Shown here one piece after another: positions 41,190 to 49,576 of a DNA stretch of 51,279 bases. Every line of letters starts with the position of its first letter. Position 1 is the first letter of the stretch. Position numbers and translations under genes: made by a program. The stretch is from Candidatus Fermentibacterota bacterium (GTDB lineage Bacteria > Fermentibacterota > Fermentibacteria > Fermentibacterales > JCC-6): positions 1-51,279 of the forward strand of contig JAUVIR010000017.1 in the NCBI GenBank assembly GCA_030592645.1, read 5' to 3'. Under the pieces are notes generated by a model, which saw only the letters and a list, made by a program, of their open reading frames with translations, searched no databases and was not told where the DNA came from.

Positions 41190-42161
41190 CTAGTGGAGAG
41201 CCTTGATTCGGAGGGATTTACGCATTTCACTGAGTAATCTTGAAACCTCAGCTTTCTCTCTAAGTTCCTCGTAGGTAAGAAGTCTCAGCGTTTTATTAGC
41301 CATGCTGAGCCTCCGTGCCAGAAGGCTTCCAAGACCAAGATTAAGACTGATAGCCATGGCACTGTTCTTTTCCAGGAGTTCCTTCAGAGTACCTCTTGAA
41401 AACATCAGTATTTCAGCGCTCCCAGTAACCTTTGCAGTAGATGCTCTTGGTTTCCCGTCAAGGAATGAGCGTTCACCAATTACATCGTTCGCTCCATAGC
41501 TGCCCAGAACGAAGCCCTCGGAGCTTTCATCCAGAACTAGAACCTTTCCCTTCCTGATGATGAAAAGATCTGTGCTCCTGTCTCCCTGCCGGAAGAGAAC
41601 CTGATCATCCCGAGCGTAAATCCAGTGACACATCTCAGCCAGTATTGGATCGTCCGCGGACAGCAGCGGTCTCTTGTTTCGAGCGCGGATATCAGCCCTC
41701 AATCTTCTGAGTTCCCGTCGTCCGGACAGGTCAGTATCTCCTGAGATAAGAACTCTGAGTGAGTCAGCCTTTCTGAGCCTTTCCACCATGAGTCTTTCAA
41801 GGAATAGAAGGAATTTGGTACCGGGTGTTGCATTCTTCCTGAGGAAGGCGACAAATGGTTTCCGGGAGAGCTTCAATACCGTTCCGGTAGTGTTCGCTGT
41901 AACGCTCGCTGATCGCTCCTCCCCGCCAAGGAAAGCCATTTCTCCGAATACATCTCCCTCCCCAAGTGAATCCAGTATCCGACCTCCCCCTTTATCATCG
42001 GTTACCACGAATTTACCGGATTTAACAATGAAAATGTCCGTTCCTGACCCCCCCTGTTTGACCAGGACATCCGATTCCTGAACCTCTACACTTTTGAAGA
42101 GTTCCATGACACCGCTCTCCGAGAGAATGTCATCCGTGTTAAAGAGACTGTTTTTTTTCAT
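41190..42161 (-). CDS. Tandem cyclic-nucleotide-binding-like domain protein
   Basis: 323 residues with two CAP-type cNMP-binding folds, at about 15-125 (LVKQGGSGTDIFIVKSGKF, LGEGDVFGEMAFLGGEERSASV) and 185-290 (LFRQGDRSTDLFIIRKGKV, GANDVIGERSFLDGKPRASTA). The second has the canonical F-x-x-G-E arrangement changed to VIGERS. There is no HTH, kinase or membrane part; the remaining segments are helical linkers and a basic C terminus. It may bind cAMP, cGMP or a dinucleotide and act by protein contact. It stands alone on the minus strand. Confidence 0.85.
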   Translation of the reverse strand: MKKNSLFNTDDILSESGVMELFKSVEVQESDVLVKQGGSGTDIFIVKSGKFVVTDDKGGGRILDSLGEGDVFGEMAFLGGEERSASVTANTTGTVLKLSRKPFVAFLRKNATPGTKFLLFLERLMVERLRKADSLRVLISGDTDLSGRRELRRLRADIRARNKRPLLSADDPILAEMCHWIYARDDQVLFRQGDRSTDLFIIRKGKVLVLDESSEGFVLGSYGANDVIGERSFLDGKPRASTAKVTGSAEILMFSRGTLKELLEKNSAMAISLNLGLGSLLARRLSMANKTLRLLTYEELREKAEVSRLLSEMRKSLRIKALH

Positions 42162-42327
42162 GGAAACCTCTTAACCGTTGTTACAAATATCCGCAACCCT
42201 TTTCATCCAAGAGACAATACTTAGAATTACCCGGTCATGTCAAATCAAATATACACCTTGAAAATAAGGACGAAACGCAGGGAAGAAAACATTTATGTGA
42301 AAGTAAAAGCAATGCCAGTTACAAAAG

Positions 42328-42366
42328 GGACGGAGGTAATTGAAAATTCTGTTTACCTCCGTCCCT
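42328..42366 (-). terminator. Strong hairpin GGGACGGAGGTAA / TTACCTCCGTCCC
   Basis: A perfect 13-base-pair stem (42328-42340 with 42354-42366) around a 13-base AT-rich loop, followed on the minus strand by TTTTG. It lies 14 bases after the end of the propeller lipoprotein gene and before the cNMP gene, so it can act as a terminator. The GGGACGGAGG arms also look like those of REP-type (RAYT-mobilised) palindromes, so it may be a mobile repeat unit. Confidence 0.65.
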
Positions 42367-42380
42367 GGCTCAGTGGCTCT

Positions 42381-43520
42381 CTATTCGGAAAAGCCTATAA
42401 GATAGATCTTCTGGTAGAGATCCGGATCAATATCGTAAGCCAGGATGCCCGTATCACAGACTTCAAATTCCCATGTACGGCTCCTCGAACCCGCTCCGGG
42501 CAGCACTGCGCTTCCAATACGTTCCCCGCCGGGAGACCAGATATCGAAAAAGGGCTCGTTCTCCGCACCTCTTCTCGCCCACAGGTTCCCGTCCGGGCTT
42601 ATCTCCAGGTCAGTCACTGGAAGCCTGTGCATCAATGGGTCGGTAAGCTGAACGTTGTACTGTGCCTCACCTCCCTCCAGACTCGTAAGCCTCATACGAA
42701 TAAATTCCTTTTCGATTCGAATCTCGTTCTCCGTCAATGGGATAGCTTCAACATCAAGTTCAAGGTCAGTAAGCTGTTCTCCATCAAGGGTGAATCTCAG
42801 TATCCTGTAATCGGTATTGGAATTCGGAGCTATGTAAACGATACCGTTAATAGTATCGACCGCCATGGACACAGCGAGCAGGTATTTCTGGGCCAGATCA
42901 GCCAGAATGGAGAAATCAAGTTCCATCTCAACCCTCCAGTACGTAATCTCGGGTTCGACAGACATCTCAAAAAGACCGATAAAGGCTGCTGCGATCGGTG
43001 CAGTTCCTTCATCGAAAATGAACTCGGTTTTCAAAGAGATGAAGCTGCTGTCGCTCACCACTTCCGGGTACAGATGAACGTTATTGGATACTTCCATGCC
43101 AATGCCTTCGTACTCCACCTCTGAAGAGTACACCTGCAGCCCGTTTCGCCATGGATCCAGAGCACCCATCCTGCCATCCGGGAAAAGGAAGAGGCACAAT
43201 GGATTGTGCATCTCACCCGGCCCGCTTCCCCTGCCTCCGGCTCTCCTGAGGTATACACCCTGGGGCGAATATATCCTAATGTCCGCGCTGATACGGTCCA
43301 GAACTGCGATGTTGCCATCGGGAGTATAACCCAGGCCTTCGATCGAACCGAAGACGTAACAGGAATCACCCAGTTCTACACCGATTGAATCAAGGAGTAC
43401 CAGTGTCGTCTGATGTAATTCATTCTCTGCCTGAGGATCACTCTCATCTCTGTTGCCGGATCCGCATGATACGGCAAGAAGGAACATGACTGCGCTTAAT
43501 GCTATGAAACAGTTTTTCAC
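42381..43520 (-). CDS. Six-bladed beta-propeller lipoprotein
   Basis: 379 residues from a GTG at 43520, with GGGAG six bases upstream; an ATG at 43580 would place the start inside the DUF5916 gene and leave the signal peptide internal. The signal peptide ends in the lipobox LAVSC. NHL-like blades are visible: GLGYTPDGNIAVLDRISADIRIYSPQG, RRAGGRGSGPGEMHNP, FPDGRMGALDPWRNGLQVY, and DLEISPDGNLWARRG. These resemble the 6-bladed propeller lipoproteins of Bacteroidetes. It lies 24 bases after the second DUF5916 gene, so the two form an operon. Confidence 0.82.
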   Translation of the reverse strand: MKNCFIALSAVMFLLAVSCGSGNRDESDPQAENELHQTTLVLLDSIGVELGDSCYVFGSIEGLGYTPDGNIAVLDRISADIRIYSPQGVYLRRAGGRGSGPGEMHNPLCLFLFPDGRMGALDPWRNGLQVYSSEVEYEGIGMEVSNNVHLYPEVVSDSSFISLKTEFIFDEGTAPIAAAFIGLFEMSVEPEITYWRVEMELDFSILADLAQKYLLAVSMAVDTINGIVYIAPNSNTDYRILRFTLDGEQLTDLELDVEAIPLTENEIRIEKEFIRMRLTSLEGGEAQYNVQLTDPLMHRLPVTDLEISPDGNLWARRGAENEPFFDIWSPGGERIGSAVLPGAGSRSRTWEFEVCDTGILAYDIDPDLYQKIYLIGFSE

Positions 43521-43543
43521 GGTACTCCCTTTCTGTCTTTCTA

Positions 43544-45721
43544 CTATATCGGCAGATACCACGTGAGTTTGGCGTAACAACCGATATCAGGTGTTCCAAA
43601 ACCACCTTCTTCCCTCTCCTCGAACTGGTTCTCCACAAGAAAATAGAACATGCTGCCGGGAAGGTACTGCCAGCTGAACAACAGGTTAGCGGTAATGTCG
43701 CTGCTCTCGGACTCACCAGTGAGAGTGTAATCCATTAAAAATTGGGAGTACTGAGAAAAGAGCCTCAGGTGCATATCCGGGTTGAAAATGTATCCGGCCC
43801 TCAGTATCAAGGATTTCCAGTCTGTTCTTCGCTTGTCCCACTCTGCTGCTGACCAGTTATATTTCTCCGTATCCTCGGTCAAAAACCAGCTGCCGGACAG
43901 CCGGAGCTCAAGAGCCTGTGAGGGCTTCATCCTGAAGCTAAGATTGTAGTTCTGAAAGGTACCTTCAGAGTCGAACTGCCCGCCTCCAACATTCCCGCTC
44001 ACAAAATAGTCGTCGAACTGATTAGTGCCTGCCCATGCATTGAAGCTGGTCCTGTCGCTGTAGGTGTGCCCCTCCGGGCCCTCGTATGGATCGAAAGTCT
44101 CACCCGAGTAATCCACTTCAGCTCCGAAATAGGCTCCTCTTTTAAGCGTTGCATTAACGCTGCAATCGATGTTCCTTCCGATAACTTCTCCGGTGTTCAG
44201 CTCTGAGTAATAAACACCGCCGCCGACGCCGATTCTACTGAAAGTCTCCACAGGAATAAAAGTATTACGGATATGTCCCCAGCTTTCCCAGGTTCCCGTA
44301 GAAGTAGTGAATCCTGTACCGTTAACATTGAAGTCGTTCCCGATGTATTCCCACCCTGCGCTGTAAGAGAGGTTACTCCTTACTTTGTGAAAGCCCGCTC
44401 TATAGGCATTGTCAGATTCCATGTCCGTATTGAAGGATCGTGCGACAGCAGCGTCAATAACATGGTCACCGGGAATAAGCAGAGCGCCGTCCAGAGCATA
44501 GCCTCTGTTATAGCTCTCCGAAAACCCCTCCTGCTCCCAGATATCCCTGCTCACAGCGGAGAGCCCTATATAGTTATATGGACCGAACTCCTTGACAGTT
44601 CTGAGTATACCGTAGTTCACAGCAGGAGTTACTGTAATTGTGTCCTCACTGATCTCTGAGGTAACAGCGTCAAGAAAACCGAAGTGAAATCCGCCGCCAA
44701 GCGAACCGGAGAGCTTTACACCGCCGATGATGGGGATTACCTCCCCGTTGGGAGCTACTGCTCCTACCCTCCGGGAATAGAACATATTGAACGGCATCTG
44801 AAAAGTACTCCGGGACTCCAGGAAGAAGGGTCTGCGCTCTGCCAGGAAAAGCTCGAAGTGAGAAAGATTCATCTCAGCTGCATCGGCCTCCACCTGCCCG
44901 AAATCGGGGTAAACAGTCAGGTCCGCAGCTACCCCGCTGGTGACGCCAAGCTTCACGTCCAGACCGGCATTCAAGTTAGTTTCCCATTCATCGGGGTCGA
45001 CGGTATGGAAAAACCGCGAAGAGCCAAAGGGTCTTATCTCCGCACCCAGTGAACCCTCTATCTGCTCTATACCAATGATTGGGGCAAACGTTTCCAGTTG
45101 CGCCATCTGCTGAGACTCGGAGAGTACGAACCAGCCGTTCTCGTGAGTCTTACCGAGGATGCGCTGAAAATTTACCCTCCAGGCTTGAGTTTCGCTGGAT
45201 TGATCGAATCGGAGGCAGCTGAATGGTATGGCGAACTCGGCCGACCATCCCTGTGAGTCGGAGTGGGTGCCGCTTTCCCAGACTGCATCCCAGCTGTAAT
45301 CCCAGTTACCGTTGGGGTTGACTTTAGCATCCATCTGGGAGCTGGATAAGCTGACCTCGAAACTGGTTGCTTCCCTGCCGTTACCCCAGGTATCCAGAAG
45401 TACTGCAATCCATTCCCCTGTTACGTAATTGTCTCTGGGGGTGAGTGCTTCCATCATTGTGGAAGGGTCAGGATCGTTCATCTTGAAGCCGAAGTAGATG
45501 TGACGATCATCGTAGATGATGAATATCTCGGTCTCCTCGGTCATGGGGCAGCCGTAGTCGGGACCGTACTGCATCAGGGTACATCGCAGAGATTGAGCCT
45601 CTTCCCAGACAGGATCATCCAGGCAGCCATCGATAGAGGGGCCTTCCTCCACCCGTACAGCGATAAGCTCGGATTCAGGATTCGAGAACACGCAGATCAT
45701 CATCAACCAAAAAGCTTGCAT
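43544..45721 (-). CDS. DUF5916 outer membrane protein with N-terminal CBM9-like domain (copy 2)
   Basis: 725 residues, built as the copy at 35913-38111: short signal peptide, CBM9-like domain (about 22-200: PSIDGCLDDPVWEEA, IIYDDRHIYFGFKMNDPD, TPRDNYVTGEWIAVLLDTW), AERRPFFLESRSTFQMPF and MFYSRRVGAVAPNGEVIPIIGG, then a barrel ending in LTWYLPI. Many blocks match copy 1 closely, but length and loop regions differ, so the copies are old paralogues. GGGAGG precedes the ATG. The propeller lipoprotein follows 24 bases later. Confidence 0.87.
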   Translation of the reverse strand: MQAFWLMMICVFSNPESELIAVRVEEGPSIDGCLDDPVWEEAQSLRCTLMQYGPDYGCPMTEETEIFIIYDDRHIYFGFKMNDPDPSTMMEALTPRDNYVTGEWIAVLLDTWGNGREATSFEVSLSSSQMDAKVNPNGNWDYSWDAVWESGTHSDSQGWSAEFAIPFSCLRFDQSSETQAWRVNFQRILGKTHENGWFVLSESQQMAQLETFAPIIGIEQIEGSLGAEIRPFGSSRFFHTVDPDEWETNLNAGLDVKLGVTSGVAADLTVYPDFGQVEADAAEMNLSHFELFLAERRPFFLESRSTFQMPFNMFYSRRVGAVAPNGEVIPIIGGVKLSGSLGGGFHFGFLDAVTSEISEDTITVTPAVNYGILRTVKEFGPYNYIGLSAVSRDIWEQEGFSESYNRGYALDGALLIPGDHVIDAAVARSFNTDMESDNAYRAGFHKVRSNLSYSAGWEYIGNDFNVNGTGFTTSTGTWESWGHIRNTFIPVETFSRIGVGGGVYYSELNTGEVIGRNIDCSVNATLKRGAYFGAEVDYSGETFDPYEGPEGHTYSDRTSFNAWAGTNQFDDYFVSGNVGGGQFDSEGTFQNYNLSFRMKPSQALELRLSGSWFLTEDTEKYNWSAAEWDKRRTDWKSLILRAGYIFNPDMHLRLFSQYSQFLMDYTLTGESESSDITANLLFSWQYLPGSMFYFLVENQFEEREEGGFGTPDIGCYAKLTWYLPI

Positions 45722-45764
45722 GATACCTCCCTGACGGCGTTAGAGTTTTGACAAAAGATAGGGA

Positions 45765-45786
45765 ACCTTGTCGTCAATGACAAGGT
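45765..45786. repeat. Inverted repeat in front of the second DUF5916 gene
   Basis: ACCTTGTC and GACAAGGT, perfect eight-base arms around GTCAAT, about 45 bases upstream of the DUF5916 start. It could be an operator or a small transcript hairpin; nothing in the sequence decides. Confidence 0.45.
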
Positions 45787-45937
45787 CGTGACTGTATATA
45801 CATGCACTACAATTATTTATGCGATTACACGAAAAGGGAACCAAAAGCATTTGCCAGCGGCGGCGGACGGAAATTGCCTGGAATACAGGTCGTAGTCGGC
45901 TCTTCTGCGGGGTCTCCGTCAATAGTAAATCCGGTAT

Positions 45938-45943
45938 TATAAT
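45938..45943 (+). promoter_or_regulatory. Consensus -10 element before the glycosyltransferase gene
   Basis: TATAAT, 42 bases before the TTG start at 45986. There is no good -35 at 17 bases, so it is a weak promoter call. Confidence 0.35.
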
Positions 45944-45985
45944 CGTATGAATTCTTAACCACGCCGGGAATGGAGGAATAACGTC

Positions 45986-47272
45986 TTGAAGAAACTTATT
46001 TACATAGCTTATACCTTTCCCCCGGTTTCCACCGGCTCAGCACCTATGAACCTCAGGCTTGCGGACATTTTCCTGCGTAATGACTGGTTGCCCTCAGTAG
46101 TGACTCTGGACCACACAGCATCTTTGCCGGCAGACCCCTCCCTCATAGCACTCCTTCCGAAGGAGATGAATGTAATCAGAAGTGGTAAATCCGGCAGGCT
46201 GCTCAAAAGAAAAAAAGGCGCCCCAGCTCAGGCAGGGTCTGTAAAAACTGAACGGAAAGGATTACGGAAACTGATCCTGGAAGTTATCCTCCAGCCGGAC
46301 AGGTACGTTACCTGGGTCCCAAGGGCAATCGCGGCCACCCTGCGTGAAATGAATAGAATCGGGGCAGACCTGATAATCACACTGGGTCCCCCCCATTCGG
46401 TACATCTTGCAGGTCTTGCATGTTCCAGGCTTACAGGCAAACCGTGGGTTGCGTACTTTGGCGACCTGTGGGCTATGGACGGCTATATAAACTGGCAGTC
46501 TGTCTCATGGGCCAGACGTCGTCTGACTCCAATAATCGAGAGAGCAGTCGTCAAAAGAGCAGATGGCATAATAACCACTACTGATGGATCCTCCCGCTAC
46601 TTCCAGGAGAAGTATGGAGAGGAATGCCCTCCGGTACAGACTCTCTGGAACGGTGTCACCCTTGAAGAGAGAAAGAAGCAATGGAACCGGGAGGGGCCAC
46701 GAAATCCTGGTGACGATCTGGTTATCACCTATACAGGATTCTTTATGGGCAATCAAACTCCTGAGCATTTCCTTCGAGGAATGAAAATGTTCCTGGATAA
46801 GCATCCGAAAAGCGGATTCAAGTTCAGAATAGTTGGTGATTTCGGCGCCTACACTGATCTGCCGGAGAAACTTGGCCTGACGGATTCCGTGGAGGTGCTC
46901 GGTACCGTACCATTTACCGAAGTGAGGAAGTGGCAGCTCGATTCTGATGTCCTGCTCCTCATCCTCCGACCTCAACCGGGCAACGAACTGAAGAATCCAT
47001 CTAAAACCGTAGAGTACCTTCTTGCAAGAAGACCGATTCTCGCTGTAACCCCGGAAGGGGATCTGACCGCGCTGATCAAACGTTTAGGCGCCGGTTATAC
47101 CGCCATACATGACGCTGGTTCGATATGCGCCGCACTCGAGGAAATCCACAGGGATATCCGTGAAGGGAAATTCAAAGTCCTGGAGAAACCATCAGACCTG
47201 GACGGCGATATGGATATGGACTTGGGCGGACGCAAAATGGTTGAGTTCCTCAATCGTATCGTACAGGAATAA
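45986..47272 (+). CDS. GT4-type glycosyltransferase
   Basis: 428 residues from a TTG at 45986; GGAGG lies nine bases upstream and the N terminus (KKLIYIAYTFPPVSTGSAPMNL) is right for the family. Two Rossmann domains: residues 1-190 (acceptor side, with DLIITLGPPHSVHLAGL) and about 235-428, where DDLVITYTGFF begins the sugar-nucleotide domain and KNPSKTVEYLLARRPILAVTPEGD replaces the usual E-x7-E region. A cytoplasmic enzyme that would add a sugar to a lipid-linked or protein acceptor. It converges with the next GT4 gene. Confidence 0.85.
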   Translation: MKKLIYIAYTFPPVSTGSAPMNLRLADIFLRNDWLPSVVTLDHTASLPADPSLIALLPKEMNVIRSGKSGRLLKRKKGAPAQAGSVKTERKGLRKLILEVILQPDRYVTWVPRAIAATLREMNRIGADLIITLGPPHSVHLAGLACSRLTGKPWVAYFGDLWAMDGYINWQSVSWARRRLTPIIERAVVKRADGIITTTDGSSRYFQEKYGEECPPVQTLWNGVTLEERKKQWNREGPRNPGDDLVITYTGFFMGNQTPEHFLRGMKMFLDKHPKSGFKFRIVGDFGAYTDLPEKLGLTDSVEVLGTVPFTEVRKWQLDSDVLLLILRPQPGNELKNPSKTVEYLLARRPILAVTPEGDLTALIKRLGAGYTAIHDAGSICAALEEIHRDIREGKFKVLEKPSDLDGDMDMDLGGRKMVEFLNRIVQE

Positions 47273-47300
47273 TCCCCGAATACTGTATACCTGTGTTATG

Positions 47301-48431
47301 TCACGCATTCCCGAACTGACGCATTCTTCCTTCCACAGCTTCGAACACCAGAGACGTCATGTCGTCCCAGGAAGGAAACAATACTGCCGATCTGAAAGCC
47401 CCCTCGGCAAGGCTCTTCCGCAGAGCGGGATCACTGAACAGCCGGTGAATGGCAGCGCCGGTCGCCCGCCAGTCTCCGGGGTCGACCAGGAGGCCTGATA
47501 CGTAGTCGCTAACCAGGTCAGGAATGGCTCCTGCCGTGGTTGATATTACCGGGAGCCCGCGGGCCATAGCCTCCGCAATGGCCATCCCATACCCCTCCCA
47601 GCAGGAGGGCAGAATAAAGGCATCAGCCATGTCGTACTCCAGAGTAAGTTCCTCATCGCTCAGCCTTCCGAGGAGATGCACTCTCCCCTCCAGGCGCAGT
47701 TCACCTATACAGGCTTCAACCTTCTCGAGATATCCCTGCTCAAAGTCCCGTTCCCCTGCAATGTACAGCTCTGCATGCTCAATGTCTGAGCAAGCAAGAG
47801 CCTTCACTGCCTCCAGAATGCCTTTGCGAGTCTCAACGTTCCCCACAAGGAGCAACCTCTTCGCATCATCTCTGTACTGCGGTTCATCGGCAAGCTGGAC
47901 GTTGAGGCCGGGCCGGGCAAGCAGGATATCCTGCTCACTTCTACCGAGTTCTTTCAGCTTCCTCACTGTGGACTCGCTTATAGCAACGACAAAATCCGCT
48001 TCGCGGACAATCTTCTTCTCTGTATACGTGTAGAGGAGGCGCCGCGGAAGAGTACGTTCCAGCTGACTCCTGAAGTGGTGACATATCAGCACTGTGAATA
48101 GACCGGAACGCTGAGCTCTTCGCTGCAGTCCGAGTGTAAGGGAACTGGAGCCCAGGTCCGTCAGAAGAACATCGAAAGGACCACCGCTCCTGCTGGAGAT
48201 GAGACCGGCGGAAGGAAATTTGAGCATCTTTGCATATCGTGGAAGAGATTCAAGATTGAAGTACTCCACATCCCAGCCTGAAGCCCTGAACCGCTCACCC
48301 ATCATGAAATCATAAAGGATGCCGCCTGTGAGTCTGCCAAGGCGCGCAGGATCTGTAGTATCAACGTAACCGGCCATCAGCAGCCGACCGGACGATGAAC
48401 CTTTTTTGGGACCCAGGTCTGCAGCGCTCAC
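47301..48431 (-). CDS. GT4-family glycosyltransferase
   Basis: 376 residues. Family hallmarks: LLLVGNVETRKGILEAV starts the second Rossmann domain, LLGRLSDEELTLEYDMADAFILPS follows, and EGYGMAIAEAMARGLPVI is the E-x7-E nucleotide-sugar motif. IPDLVSDYVSGLLVDPGD follows. The N-terminal domain has VVAISESTVRKLKELG. It belongs with the other GT and the export gene in a surface-polymer locus; donor and acceptor are unknown. Confidence 0.9.
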   Translation of the reverse strand: MSAADLGPKKGSSSGRLLMAGYVDTTDPARLGRLTGGILYDFMMGERFRASGWDVEYFNLESLPRYAKMLKFPSAGLISSRSGGPFDVLLTDLGSSSLTLGLQRRAQRSGLFTVLICHHFRSQLERTLPRRLLYTYTEKKIVREADFVVAISESTVRKLKELGRSEQDILLARPGLNVQLADEPQYRDDAKRLLLVGNVETRKGILEAVKALACSDIEHAELYIAGERDFEQGYLEKVEACIGELRLEGRVHLLGRLSDEELTLEYDMADAFILPSCWEGYGMAIAEAMARGLPVISTTAGAIPDLVSDYVSGLLVDPGDWRATGAAIHRLFSDPALRKSLAEGAFRSAVLFPSWDDMTSLVFEAVEGRMRQFGNA

Positions 48432-48523
48432 GGTTTCCCTCCAATATCCATGATCCTGTCAAATCAGATTTCGATAATACATCAGGTCAACAATCATCGT
48501 CAACGAAACATTCTGCTCAGTGA

Positions 48524-49549
48524 TTATTCGCGTCTCAGCGGATGCTGCCCCGTAAGAACAAGCCAGAACAGAGCATAGAACCATGAGATCCTTCTCCAGC
48601 CGGTCAGGTATCTCAGATTGAGCAGAGTAGGTACCCTGCGCCCTGATTTCAGTTTTTCGATTATATCCTCTCTCCCGCTGTCAGTTACCCTGAGCACTTC
48701 GGTCACTGATTCGGGAACAGAAGCCTCCAGTTCGACAGAAGCAGTTTCCAGAAGCTTTGCAATAGAGCTACCAAGCTTCGTCTCAAAAGCATTCCGTGCG
48801 AATTCAGCCCAGGTGCCTGCTTTGGAAATCTTCGTGCAGAGCATACAGATATCCACCCACCACACAGGTCTTATCCTGATATTCGTCAGCATATGAAGAA
48901 GGACCATCAAGAGCGCATTATGCCAGGCGAATCCCATCAGCCCCGGCTCCAGTAACCTGCCATTCTCGAATAGATCCGCTGGAAGTCTTCCGGGAAATGT
49001 CGCCGGGAAGTAAAAAATGTGCGTATGCAGTTCAACCATTGCACCATGCCTGTACAGCTTCATCTCGGACACGATACCAGTATTGAAAATGCCGTCTCCG
49101 GGAGACCCTTTCGACCACCCGGACCTGCAGAAAATATTCAGAATCTTCTGCCGGTTTTTCTCCTCAATGAACAGGTCAGCATCACACATGGGCCTTCCGC
49201 CGGGGAACGGATACACGCTTCTGGCCAGGTCGAAACCCTTAAACGCCCATACTTCTACGCCCGATTCAGCAATTCGTCTCAGGGCAATTCGAATGATCTG
49301 CTCCTGACGGAACCACGCCGCCGCCGCGGATAAATTAATGTCCTTTCGCCCCATCTCCCTCGCAAGAAGAGATGAAAGATCATGAGAGAGACCAGGGTCA
49401 GGTCCAGTGTATGCACCCGGCAGACCTCCGGACAGAAGCCATCTGCAGGCAGCCTTCGTTATCGCATCGGGATACTCTTCGTTTTTCATGTCGCTCAATT
49501 GATACATCAGGGATCGGATTATCACCACCCTTATGATCAGTTGGTTCAT
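48524..49549 (-). CDS. Uncharacterised nucleotidyltransferase-like protein (NTP_transf_5 type)
   Basis: 341 residues as annotated; ATGs at 49507 and 49489 are equally possible starts, since none has a good ribosome site and the divergent ABC gene begins only 27 bases away. The core matches the minimal nucleotidyltransferase family often found in glycan and lasso-peptide clusters: VWAFKGFDLARSVYPFPGGRPMCDADLF, where Lys104 and Asp123/Asp125 stand in for L-K-G and D-x-D. A helical C-terminal region follows with a conserved WWVDI. The target is unknown. Confidence 0.72.
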   Translation of the reverse strand: MNQLIIRVVIIRSLMYQLSDMKNEEYPDAITKAACRWLLSGGLPGAYTGPDPGLSHDLSSLLAREMGRKDINLSAAAAWFRQEQIIRIALRRIAESGVEVWAFKGFDLARSVYPFPGGRPMCDADLFIEEKNRQKILNIFCRSGWSKGSPGDGIFNTGIVSEMKLYRHGAMVELHTHIFYFPATFPGRLPADLFENGRLLEPGLMGFAWHNALLMVLLHMLTNIRIRPVWWVDICMLCTKISKAGTWAEFARNAFETKLGSSIAKLLETASVELEASVPESVTEVLRVTDSGREDIIEKLKSGRRVPTLLNLRYLTGWRRISWFYALFWLVLTGQHPLRRE

Positions 49550-49576
49550 GCCGCATGCGCGTTATAGATTAGTCCC

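Noticed and set aside
42237-43124. Long plus-strand open frame (about 295 codons) across the propeller lipoprotein
   Set aside because: It has no recognisable domain and is antisense to a well-supported lipoprotein gene with signal peptide and blade repeats.
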